Source: Noviluteimonas sp052115395 (lineage in GTDB: Bacteria; Pseudomonadota; Gammaproteobacteria; Xanthomonadales; Xanthomonadaceae). Taken from it: a stretch of 64,000 nucleotides of DNA. Both the position numbers and the translations under genes were made by a program. Each line of letters opens with the position of its first letter. Position 1 is the stretch's first letter. The stretch lies in the NCBI GenBank assembly GCA_052115395.1, contig JBFRGO010000001.1; one strand, given 5' to 3'. The notes below the pieces were generated by a model. The model saw only the letters and a program-made list of their open reading frames with translations. It did not search any database and had not been told where the DNA came from. Of this stretch, positions 9,519 to 16,604 are shown one piece after another.

Positions 9519-9838
9519 TTGGGTGCGTTGCCACCAGATGGGCGCATCGGCACGCCGTGTTGGAGGTCCTTTTGACTCCGCTGAAAAGCAACGCTCCGCA
9601 AAAGGACCTCCAACACGACGCACCGCTGCGCTCGCGATTGGTGGTTTCGCGACAGCACTTGATGCGTGTGTCCGTCGCGGTTTGATCGATTCGCGCCGAC
9701 TGCCAGCACTCCAGACGGACGGAACGTCGCCCACCTCGGCGCTCGCGCCGTCGCACATGGTCGCCTCTGGCAGGCGACGTTCCTCGCGGCGATCTGATGG
9801 GAAAGCGGGGCCTCTCCCTCCCCGGAGAGGCGTTGGGG
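9519..9838 (-). repeat. Structured interspersed repeat, copy A (inverted relative to B and C)
   Basis: This stretch after psd has no credible gene. Read on the minus strand it is a diverged copy of the repeats at 10789-11203 and 11204-11590. It contains the 63-bp core (9721-9783), identical in all three copies, and a long hairpin (9559-9574 paired with 9599-9614, 24-nt loop). Its GC-rich edge holds GGGGAGGGAGAGGC-type sequence. Unlike B and C it lacks the terminator-like AAAAAGAA..TTCTTTTT module. Confidence 0.85.
9559..9614. other. Perfect 16-bp inverted repeat in repeat copy A
   Basis: GTTGGAGGTCCTTTTG at 9559-9574 is the exact reverse complement of 9599-9614. The stem occupies the same place in the repeat as the stems of copies B and C but has a different sequence, with substitutions paired across the stem. 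Five base pairs are changed on both sides. Confidence 0.9.
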
Positions 9839-9855
9839 GGAGTAGGTCCGGCGCT

Positions 9856-10116
9856 TCAGCGCGCGCGCTTCTGCACTTCGGCGGACCAGTACGTCGAATC
9901 GAGGACGCGGGTGATGTCGCGGCCGATGCGCTTGAAGATCCATGCAAACGAATGCGAGCGCAGCAGTTTGTCGTAGCCGCTGGATGCCTCGGTGCCGGGC
10001 TCTGCGAGTCGCCCCATGACGCGCATATGTTCGCGCAGTTCAACTAACTCGAGATGCGCTTTCTCGGGAAGCGCATAGACCGCGGGTGGGCGTTTTGTTC
10101 TCTTCTTCTGGCGCAT
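9856..10116 (-). CDS. Small XAC0095-like hypothetical protein
   Basis: An 86-residue protein starting at ATG 10116 behind a good ribosome site (GGAGG six bases before the start). It begins with a basic stretch (MRQKKRTKRPP) and continues AVYALPEKAHLELVELREHM. This resembles the YxLP..AHxxLxxLR.H pattern of XAC0095-type proteins, small proteins of unknown role in Xanthomonadaceae. An in-frame ATG at 10128 lies on the Shine-Dalgarno itself, so the later start is preferred. The gene ends in a region rich in repeats. Function is unknown and the family link is my inference. Confidence 0.65.
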   Translation of the reverse strand: MRQKKRTKRPPAVYALPEKAHLELVELREHMRVMGRLAEPGTEASSGYDKLLRSHSFAWIFKRIGRDITRVLDSTYWSAEVQKRAR

Positions 10117-10235
10117 TGGGACCTCCATGATCCGGGGTGCCCTCGCGCCCAGTGGCGCGAGGGTGTCAGGAGGCAAAAACCCGTACACGCACGGATGTGG
10201 GTATTTCCCCTTGCGGGGTCTTGTATTAGCCACCC
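10117..10235 (-). other. Hairpin-rich leader upstream of the small XAC0095-like gene
   Basis: Read on the minus strand, three hairpins precede the small gene. The first is CCCC-GCAA-GGGG, with a GNRA-type tetraloop (10207-10218). The second is CCGT..ACGG (near 10181-10194). The third is a perfect 10-bp stem with a 4-nt loop, CCCTCGCGCC/GGCGCGAGGG (10140-10163), about 25 bases before the start codon. No T-run follows the last stem, so it does not look like a terminator. It could be a 5' regulatory leader or a processed RNA. I do not recognise a named Rfam family. Confidence 0.5.
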
Positions 10236-10240
10236 TCCCA

Positions 10241-10253
10241 ACGTGGATCACGT
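10241..10253. promoter_or_regulatory. Operator-like dyad ACGTG-GAT-CACGT
   Basis: A perfect interrupted palindrome with 5-bp arms and a 3-bp centre, about 125 bp upstream of the small XAC0095-like gene. The size and symmetry would suit a dimeric regulator, but no regulator is encoded nearby and chance cannot be excluded in this composition. Confidence 0.3.
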
Positions 10254-10428
10254 CGGCCAACTGCCTTGCGGCGTATCGCGTGTATGTGGAGGTTTTTGAT
10301 CTCCGGTGTCCAGCGTGCCCTGTCCAGATGCGAACGCATACGAGACAGCGGCGCAAATGCGGTCAGCGGGTTCTGGGCATGCACTTGGAACGTCTTCCGC
10401 CATAACGGAATCACGGTTATTGGCCGTG

Positions 10429-10766
10429 CGGACAGAACTTGAGGCGTTGGAAACGCCATCGGTCCCGTCGCCAACGCAACTCATGGCGTTGAGTACGCCG
10501 TCGATGCCAGGTCCAACGCAACTCGGGGCCTTGAGAACGCCATCGACGCCAGTTCGAACGCAACTCGTGGCATCGAAAAGCGCAATCGATACCCGTTCCA
10601 GGCCAACGCGTGCCGTTGGGAGCGCCATCGATTCCGGCGCCAACGCAATTCGTTGCGTTGAGAACCCCATCGATGCCCGTTCGAACGCAACTCGTGGCGT
10701 CGAAAAGCGCCGTTGATGCCGATTGCGAGGCAACCAGTTGCATTGAGAACGCCATCGATGGCGGCT
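10429..10766. repeat. 42/43-bp tandem repeat array, eight units
   Basis: Eight degenerate units start at 10429, 10471, 10513, 10555, 10598, 10640, 10682 and 10725. Those at 10555 and 10682 are 43 bp long and the others 42 bp. A typical unit begins CCAACGCAACTC and ends CGCCATCGATGCC. Units 127 bp apart resemble each other most, for example 10555 and 10682, so there is a three-unit higher-order repeat. The extra base shifts the frame once per higher-order unit, so the open frames across it are unlikely to be genes. The first unit can fold as GGCGTT-GGA-AACGCC. Confidence 0.9.
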
Positions 10767-10836
10767 CCAACCCCGAGCCCGCTCCCAACGCCCCTCCCGG
10801 AGGGAGAGGCCCCGCTTTCCGCTCAGATCGCCGCGA

Positions 10837-10899
10837 GGAACGTCGCCTGCCAGAGGCGACCATGTGCGACGGCGCGAGCGCCGAGGTGGGCGACGTTCC
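10837..10899 (+). other. 63-bp invariant core of the repeat, predicted branched stem
   Basis: The outer arms GGAACGTCGCC (10837-10847) and GGCGACGTTCC (10889-10899) are exact complements. Between them lie two inner dyads, CGCCTgccagAGGCG (10844-10858) and GGCGCGAGCGCC (10871-10882). The inner CGCCT overlaps the outer arm, so the two folds may be alternatives. The same 63 bases occur without a change at 11224-11286 and, inverted, at 9721-9783. Confidence 0.85.
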
Positions 10900-11004
10900 G
10901 TCCGTCTGGTGTGCTGGCAGTCGGCGCGCATCGATCAACGACGACGGACACATTCCCCAGGTGCTGTCACGAAACCACCAGCCCCCAGCGCAGCGGTCGT
11001 CGCG

Positions 11005-11056
11005 TTGAAGGCCACATTGCGGAGCGTGCGCCCTTGCGGAGCAATGTGGCCTTCAA
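11005..11056. other. Perfect 16-bp inverted repeat in repeat copy B
   Basis: TTGAAGGCCACATTGC at 11005-11020 pairs exactly with 11041-11056 across a 20-nt loop. The loop and arm share a direct repeat (TTGCGGAGC). The same stem occurs in copy C at 11393-11408/11429-11444. Confidence 0.9.
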
Positions 11057-11138
11057 TGCGGCGTGCCGCTGCGCCCACCTGGTGGAGGCGCACCCAAACA
11101 GCCGACGACAATCCTGCGCACCCCGCTTTACCCCACCC

Positions 11139-11172
11139 AAAAAGAAACCCGCCATGCGGCGGGCTTCTTTTT
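11139..11172. terminator. Bidirectional terminator-like hairpin in repeat copy B
   Basis: AAAAAGAA at the left and TTCTTTTT at the right flank a CCCGCC/GGCGGG stem, so the hairpin has a U-tract on either strand. It is duplicated in copy C at 11527-11560. Confidence 0.75.
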
Positions 11173-11203
11173 GACCTCCCCTGGAGGGGAAGTGCAATCC
11201 GCC

Positions 11204-11590
11204 TTCCGATCAGATCGCTGCGAGGAACGTCGCCTGCCAGAGGCGACCATGTGCGACGGCGCGAGCGCCGAGGTGGGCGACGTTCCGTCCATCTGGTGTG
11301 CTGGCAGTCGGCGCGCATCGATCAACCCGCGACGGGCACCTTCCCCAAGTGCTGTCGCGAAACCACCAGCCGCCAGCGCAGCGGTCGTCGCGTTGAAGGC
11401 CACATTGCGGAGCGTGCGCCCTTGCGGAGCAATGTGGCCTTCAATGCGGCGTGCCGCTGCGCCCGGATGGAGTCGCAGCACCCACCAACACGACGACAAT
11501 CCTGCGCACCCCGCTCTACCCCACCCAAAAAGAAACCCGCCATGCGGCGGGCTTCTTTTTGACCTCCCCTGGAGGGGAGGTGCAATCCAC
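11204..11590 (+). repeat. Structured interspersed repeat, copy C
   Basis: Tandem partner of copy B, ending at the mltD-like gene. It has the invariant core (11224-11286), the 16-bp-stem hairpin (11393-11444), the terminator-like module (11527-11560) and an ACCTCCCC/GGGGAGGT dyad at 11562-11581. It differs from B mainly in the linkers, where small indels compensate so that the overall period stays about 387 bp. It contains no gene. Confidence 0.88.
11527..11560 (-). terminator. Terminator downstream of the MltD-like gene (within repeat copy C)
   Basis: On the minus strand the AAGCCCGCC/GGCGGGTTTCTTTTT hairpin lies 32 bp after the stop of the lytic transglycosylase gene. It is well placed to end its transcript. 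Confidence 0.75.
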
Positions 11591-11591
11591 C

Positions 11592-13139
11592 TCAGTCGGC
11601 CGAACACCCTTCCAGCTTCAACGTCTGTCCAGGCCGAATCGCATACCGCGGCGCCTTGATGCTGTTGGCGTGCGCCAACTCCCGCATGTCGCACGAGAAC
11701 TTCTTCGAGATCGCCGTCAGCGTCTCGCCCCCGCGCACCTTGTACTTGCTCGACTTCGCGGCCTTCGCCGGCTTGGGCGTCTCGGCCGAAGCGACCGGAG
11801 TAGGACGCGGCGTGTCGTCGATGCTCGCCACCGCGGCCGCACCGCGCACCGCCGAGGCCGCATCACTCATGACCAACTGATGCGCCAGATCCGCACGCGC
11901 CCCCTGCGCACAATGACGACCGTACAGACCGACGATCTTCGTCGTCGCATTGAGCGTGGCACCCGCCGGCAACCAACTGTCCGCCTCGTAACGCGGATTG
12001 AGATTGCGCAACGCACGCATGTACCCGTCGCGCGTCCCACCGTTGCCCAGGCAGATCGTCAACTCGTAGATCGACGCCGCGCGCGTCAACTTCAGCATCG
12101 CCGGCTTCGCATCGACCTTCGGGAACGTCAGCCCGTATTCCTTCGGATGCAGGAACAACCACGCGGCGGCGACCACCATCGGTACGTAATCGCGCGTCTC
12201 GGCCGGGAACTGGTTGTAGACCGACGCGTCCCAGAACCCCTGCCCGTTCGCGCTGTTGAACACGCGCAACGCGCGGCCTTCGCCGCCGTTGTAGGCGGCC
12301 AGCGCCAGCTCGATGCTGCGATTGAGCTGGGACATGCGCTCGTTGAGATAGGCCGCGCTGGCTTCGGCGGACGAACGCGCATCGAAGCGCGTGTCGAAGC
12401 CCGTGCCGTCCGGCCCGAGGCCGAAGCGCTTGCCGGTGTTGTACATGAACTGCATCGGCCCCGCCGCGCCCGCGCGCGAACTGACATGGACCTTGCCGTT
12501 GGATTCCTTCGCCATGATGCCGAACAACAACGCCTCGGGCAGGCCCGCGCGCTGGAACTCCGGCCACATCAGGTGGCGCATGTACTGGTAATTCTCGTAG
12601 CTGCCGATCAGCGCCGGACGCATGTCGGTCAACCACTTGCGGATACCGGCCTGCACCGCCGGGTTGTACTGCACCATCTGGTCGAAGCGGTGGTCGTCCG
12701 ACAACAGCTGCGCGGCGCGCGCGGCCTCCGGCACGTCGGTGGCGACCGACGAAATCGCATGGTCGTCGCCCTCGTCGTCGGCGGCGACGTCGTCGTCGGC
12801 GGACTGGGCTTCGCTGTCGGCCTTGGACTTCAGCAGGCGCTTGTAGGTGGCGAGCATCGTCGGCACCGAGCAGCCCTTGAGCTGCATGCAGGCGGCGATG
12901 ACATCCTCCATGTCCTCCAGCGCGGCATCGCTTTCCGCCGTGCCGCCCGGATCGGCGTTGCCGATGCGCACCAGCGCGGCGCGATAGCGCTGCTCGGCGG
13001 CGGCCATGCGCGCGTTCAACGCCTCGGCGGCGGCCTGGTCCCGCTTGGATGCGGCATGCGCGGGCGAAACGACGGCGGCCAGCGCCAGCGTGGTGGCGAA
13101 GCAGAGTGCGGCAAGGCGCGGGAAAACCGGATCGGACAT
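11592..13139 (-). CDS. MltD-like membrane-bound lytic murein transglycosylase with LysM
   Basis: Cleaves peptidoglycan glycan strands to 1,6-anhydromuropeptides in the periplasm. The 515-residue protein starts at ATG 13139 with a signal peptide (about 1-29). The SLT domain has the catalytic glutamate in GIMAKESNGK (about Glu212), followed by SRAGAAGPMQFM and ALAAYNGGEGR. A single LysM domain closes the protein (about 465-515). No lipobox cysteine is evident after the signal peptide, so anchoring as in E. coli MltD is not shown. The frame is open further upstream, but nothing resembling the family lies there. Confidence 0.92.
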   Translation of the reverse strand: MSDPVFPRLAALCFATTLALAAVVSPAHAASKRDQAAAEALNARMAAAEQRYRAALVRIGNADPGGTAESDAALEDMEDVIAACMQLKGCSVPTMLATYKRLLKSKADSEAQSADDDVAADDEGDDHAISSVATDVPEAARAAQLLSDDHRFDQMVQYNPAVQAGIRKWLTDMRPALIGSYENYQYMRHLMWPEFQRAGLPEALLFGIMAKESNGKVHVSSRAGAAGPMQFMYNTGKRFGLGPDGTGFDTRFDARSSAEASAAYLNERMSQLNRSIELALAAYNGGEGRALRVFNSANGQGFWDASVYNQFPAETRDYVPMVVAAAWLFLHPKEYGLTFPKVDAKPAMLKLTRAASIYELTICLGNGGTRDGYMRALRNLNPRYEADSWLPAGATLNATTKIVGLYGRHCAQGARADLAHQLVMSDAASAVRGAAAVASIDDTPRPTPVASAETPKPAKAAKSSKYKVRGGETLTAISKKFSCDMRELAHANSIKAPRYAIRPGQTLKLEGCSAD

Positions 13140-13308
13140 CGAAATGGGGGCTTTACGAACGAAAGTGCGGTCGAAGGTATCGGCGCGCGTGCTGCACTGC
13201 AACCCATCGGCGATGTGAAACTGCGGACCCGTTGGTGGAATGCCCTCGCGTGGCCGACGCACGGCTAGAATCTCCCGACCTACCGACCGACTCTGAACAG
13301 GCGCTCCC

Positions 13309-14835
13309 ATGGATCCCATCCTCGTCGGCAAGTCGGTCACCACGCCCCAGGGTGGCGCGGTGGTGCTGGAGCCCAAGTACGGCAACCGCCACGGCCTGGT
13401 TGCAGGCGCGACCGGCACCGGTAAGACGGTGACGCTGATGACGCTCGCCGAAGGCTTCTCGCGGCTGGGCGTGCCGGTGTTCCTCGCCGACGTCAAAGGC
13501 GACGTCGCCGGACTCGCGGTCGCCGGCATGCCGGACCAGAAGGTGCTCGATCGCGCGGCGCTGATCGGCGTGGCGAATTACGCGCCCGCCGCCAATCCGG
13601 TCATCTTCTGGGATCTGTTCGGGAAACTCGGACACCCGGTGCGCACGACCGTCAGCGAAATGGGCCCCACCCTGCTCGCGCGCATCCTGGAGCTCAACGA
13701 CACGCAGTCGGGCGTGCTCGACATCGTCTTCAAACTGGCCGACGACCGCGGCCTGTTGTTGCTCGACCTGGAAGACCTGCGCGCCCTGCTCGGCGTGGTC
13801 GCCGACGAGCGCAAGGACATCTCCACGTCCTATGGCTTGGTCAGCACGCAATCGATCGGCGCCATCCAGCGCGCATTGCTGCGTCTGGAACAGGACGGCG
13901 CCGAACAATTCTTCGGCGAGCCGGCGCTGGAGCTGGCCGACCTGATGCGCACCACGCCCGACGGCCGCGGCGTCATCGGCATCCTCGCCGCTTCGCAGCT
14001 CGTGCTGAAGCCGCGGCTGTATTCGAGCTTCCTGTTGTGGCTGTTGTCGGAATTGTTCGAAACGCTGCCGGAAGTGGGCGACCTGGACAAACCCAAGCTC
14101 GTGTTCGTCTTCGACGAAGCGCACCTGCTGTTCGACGACGCCCCGCCCGCCTTGCAACAGCGTGTCGAACAGGTCGTGCGCCTGATCCGTTCCAAGGGCG
14201 TGGGCGTGTATTTCTGCTCGCAGTTCCCCGACGACGTGCCCGACCAGATCCTCGGCCAGCTCGGCAACCGCGTGCAGCACGCGCTGCGTGCGTTCACGCC
14301 GCGCGACCAGAAGGCCGTGCGCACCGCCGCCGAAACCTTCGTGGCGAATCCGAATCTCGACGTGAGCAAGACCATTTCCGCGCTCGGCGTCGGCGAAGCG
14401 CTCGTCTCCACGCTGCACGACAACGACGGTGCGCGCGCCGTGCCGATGCCCGTCGAACGCACGCTCATCGCGCCGCCGCACTGCCGGATGGGTGCGATCA
14501 CCGATGCCGAACGCGCACAGGTGCGCGCGGGCAGCCCCGTCGGCGCGAAGTACGACACGCGCATCGACCGCGAGTCGGCGGCGGAAAAACTCGCCGCACA
14601 CGCGCAGGCCGCCGCCGAGCGCGTCGATGCACCGAAGGCGAAGTCGCGCGAGGAAGACGAACGCGACGAACCCGGCGTCGGCCAGGCGGTGAAGGACGCT
14701 GTCTTCGGCACCAAGCGGCGACAGGGCATGGTCGAAACCATGGCCAAGCAGACCGCGCGCACCGTCGGCAGCCAGATCGGCCGGCAGATTTTGCGCGGCG
14801 TATTGGGCAGCATCTTCGGCGGCTCGCGCCGCTGA
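13309..14835 (+). CDS. HerA-like (DUF853) P-loop ATPase
   Basis: A 508-residue member of the DUF853 branch of HerA/FtsK-type ATPases. The Walker A is GATGTGKT (residues 33-40), the Walker B region reads KLVFVFDEAHLLFDD (about 262-276), and conserved VYFCSQFPDDVP follows. The last 60 residues are charged and end KDAVFGTKRRQGMVETMAK and a Gly/Arg tail, as is usual in this family. Archaeal HerA resects DNA with the NurA nuclease, but no NurA-like gene is present and the bacterial DUF853 role is not established. The next gene starts 50 bp downstream. Confidence 0.9.
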   Translation: MDPILVGKSVTTPQGGAVVLEPKYGNRHGLVAGATGTGKTVTLMTLAEGFSRLGVPVFLADVKGDVAGLAVAGMPDQKVLDRAALIGVANYAPAANPVIFWDLFGKLGHPVRTTVSEMGPTLLARILELNDTQSGVLDIVFKLADDRGLLLLDLEDLRALLGVVADERKDISTSYGLVSTQSIGAIQRALLRLEQDGAEQFFGEPALELADLMRTTPDGRGVIGILAASQLVLKPRLYSSFLLWLLSELFETLPEVGDLDKPKLVFVFDEAHLLFDDAPPALQQRVEQVVRLIRSKGVGVYFCSQFPDDVPDQILGQLGNRVQHALRAFTPRDQKAVRTAAETFVANPNLDVSKTISALGVGEALVSTLHDNDGARAVPMPVERTLIAPPHCRMGAITDAERAQVRAGSPVGAKYDTRIDRESAAEKLAAHAQAAAERVDAPKAKSREEDERDEPGVGQAVKDAVFGTKRRQGMVETMAKQTARTVGSQIGRQILRGVLGSIFGGSRR

Positions 14836-14885
14836 TTCGAAAACAAGAACGACAACGCACGATCCACTTTTTCGGGGGAATTGAA

Positions 14886-15347
14886 ATGCGCAAGTCCGTC
14901 TGCCTCCTGCTGCCCGTCCTCGCCCTGCTCGCCTTGTCGGCGTGCAAGCGCGAACCAGCCGCGCCGATCGCTCCGGCCGCCACCCTCGCCGCACCCGCGA
15001 CGCTGCAGGCGCCGGCGCCGGCGCCGGCGACCGTCGCGCCCGCGATGGGCGTCTCCGAATCGCCGGCACCGGGCGAACACACGACCTTCGATGCGAAAGC
15101 CTTCGCCGGCACCTTCACCAGCGAGGGGATGGACGTGGCGTTCGCCGCCGACGGCACGTACACCTTGAACTCGCATGCGGCACAGGCGAGCACGGGCACG
15201 TGGTCGCTCGAACCCGACGCGCGCCACATCCGCCTCGACCCGAACGCGAAGTCCGAGGACGACCGCGTGTACGAACTGGTCGACAACGACCACCTCAAGG
15301 CCGCGAACGGCCCGCAGGTACTGCGTCGCGCAGGCATCGCGCAATGA
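14886..15347 (+). CDS. Putative lipoprotein of unknown function
   Basis: A 153-residue secreted protein. The signal peptide ends in the lipobox LSAC with Cys21, followed by a Pro/Ala-rich linker (about 25-65). A small globular domain follows, with alternating Gly/Tyr/Thr-rich strands such as FTSEGMDVAFAADGTYTLNS. This looks like a beta-rich domain of the kind found in small lipoproteins, but I do not recognise a named family. GGGGGAA precedes the start. Its stop overlaps the next start (ATGA), so the two are translationally coupled. Confidence 0.8.
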   Translation: MRKSVCLLLPVLALLALSACKREPAAPIAPAATLAAPATLQAPAPAPATVAPAMGVSESPAPGEHTTFDAKAFAGTFTSEGMDVAFAADGTYTLNSHAAQASTGTWSLEPDARHIRLDPNAKSEDDRVYELVDNDHLKAANGPQVLRRAGIAQ

Positions 15348-16600
15348 ATACGGCGCCCCGCGCCGCGGCAGCGCCGGAACCGTTCTGGCAACGCATTTCC
15401 GCGATCGCGTTGTATCCGGTCCGCGGCGCGGCATTCGTCACGCTGGTGATGCTCGCGTTGCTCGCGCTCGCGCGCGTGCTCCCCTTCATCGGGTGGCTGA
15501 TCGGCATCGCGATGTGGCTGGCCGCCTACAAGTACGCCTTCGAGATCCTGCGGCGCTCGGCGGACGGCGACATGGAATCGCCGGAAGTGATCCTCACCGT
15601 CGACAACGGCGTGGTGTGGCGTTTCCTCGCGCTGCAGATCCTGCTCGGTGCGCTCTTCTTCGCGTTGATCCTCACCAAGCACGTGTTGCTGATCGTCGGC
15701 GGCCTGGCCTTGCTGGTGTTCCTGCAACCGGCGTTGACGATGACGCTGGCGATGACCGGCAGTCTGTCGGCGGCCCTGAATCCGGCGACGTCGTTTTCGG
15801 TCGTCGCGCGCATCGGCTGGCCGTACCTGGCCGTCGTCGGCGCGCTGTTCGTCATCCAGTTGGGCGCGGTGATGGCCGGCGCGTGGTTCGGCCATATCAT
15901 GCCGTCGTTCGTCGCGAACTGGCTGGCGACGGTGCTGGGGTTCTGGGGCTTGTTCTGTGCGTTCCACCTGATGGGCTACCTGATCTTCCAGGCGCACGAG
16001 GAACTCGGATACGCGCCCGCGACGCTGCAACCCGATGCCGCGCGACCGGCCATCGGCGGCGGCGCCACCGATCCGGTGATCGCCCAGGCCGAGCCGCTGA
16101 TCCGCGAAGGACGCATTACCGATGCGATCGCGCTGTTGCGGACCGAAGTGCGCACGCGCGCGGTTTCGGTCGAGGTGCACGAGCTGTATCGCCGCCTGTT
16201 GCAGCAGGCCGGCGATGTCCGCGTGGTGCTGGAACACGCGCGTCAGTTCGTGCATCAGCTGATGATGGAAAAGCAGGACCGCAAGGCCCTGCCCTTGTTG
16301 CGCGAAAGCCTCGACGCCGATCCGGCCTTCGTCACGCTGTTGCCCGAACACGGCGCACGCCTGGCCGAACAGGCCCGTCTCGGCGGTCAGGCGCAACTGG
16401 CGGTCGACGCGCTCCATGCGCTGTTCAACGCGCATCCGGGCGATCCGGCGTCGGCGCAGTGGGGCCTCACGGCGGCGATGTTGCTGTTGGAGCGCTTCAA
16501 CCGCCCGACCGAAGCGAAGGTCTTGCTGGAACGCGCGCGTACGCGCACGCAGGATCCGGCGCTGTTGCAGAAGATCGACGCGGCGCTGAGCCTGACGTAA
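15344..16600 (+). CDS. Multi-pass membrane protein with C-terminal TPR-like domain
   Basis: A 418-residue protein. The first 220 residues carry about five hydrophobic segments (near 25-65, 95-135, 150-170 and 180-215). The rest is a soluble helical domain with repeat-like segments such as AEPLIREGRITDAIALLRTEV and LVDALHALF-type helices, consistent with tetratricopeptide repeats. The fold recalls DUF4013-type membrane proteins, but this is a guess. It is coupled to the lipoprotein gene by an ATGA overlap and lies 4 bp before greB. The role is unknown. Confidence 0.8.
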   Translation: MNTAPRAAAAPEPFWQRISAIALYPVRGAAFVTLVMLALLALARVLPFIGWLIGIAMWLAAYKYAFEILRRSADGDMESPEVILTVDNGVVWRFLALQILLGALFFALILTKHVLLIVGGLALLVFLQPALTMTLAMTGSLSAALNPATSFSVVARIGWPYLAVVGALFVIQLGAVMAGAWFGHIMPSFVANWLATVLGFWGLFCAFHLMGYLIFQAHEELGYAPATLQPDAARPAIGGGATDPVIAQAEPLIREGRITDAIALLRTEVRTRAVSVEVHELYRRLLQQAGDVRVVLEHARQFVHQLMMEKQDRKALPLLRESLDADPAFVTLLPEHGARLAEQARLGGQAQLAVDALHALFNAHPGDPASAQWGLTAAMLLLERFNRPTEAKVLLERARTRTQDPALLQKIDAALSLT

Positions 16601-16604
16601 CGCG

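Larger units (their letters stand above)
10789..11203 (+). repeat. Structured interspersed repeat, copy B
   Basis: No gene is credible here. The element holds, in order: a GC-rich palindromic edge (CTCCCGGAGGGAGAGG), the 63-bp core (10837-10899), the long hairpin (11005-11056), a spacer with CACCTGGTGG, a terminator-like module (11139-11172) and GACCTCCCCTGGAGGGG. Copy C follows directly in the same orientation with a period of about 387 bp, a head-to-tail duplication. Copy A at 9519-9838 is the third member, inverted. Confidence 0.88.

Noticed and set aside
10306..10716. 14-residue repeat protein encoded by the tandem array
   Set aside because: The 43-bp units shift the frame, both strands are open, and no ribosome site or conserved start is seen, so I treat it as non-coding.
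10429..10766. Possible CRISPR array
   Set aside because: Units are contiguous and degenerate, with no unique spacers and no cas genes nearby.
10789..11590. Insertion sequence remnant
   Set aside because: No transposase fragment, no terminal inverted repeats at both ends and no target-site duplication that I could recognise. The element is described as a structured repeat instead.
9509..11591. Hidden defence or toxin-antitoxin system
   Set aside because: The only credible coding sequence is the 86-residue XAC0095-like protein. No toxin, nuclease or antitoxin fold is recognisable.
11128..11694. Open frames crossing repeats B and C on both strands
   Set aside because: They cross terminator hairpins, show the same repeated peptide and have no ribosome sites.
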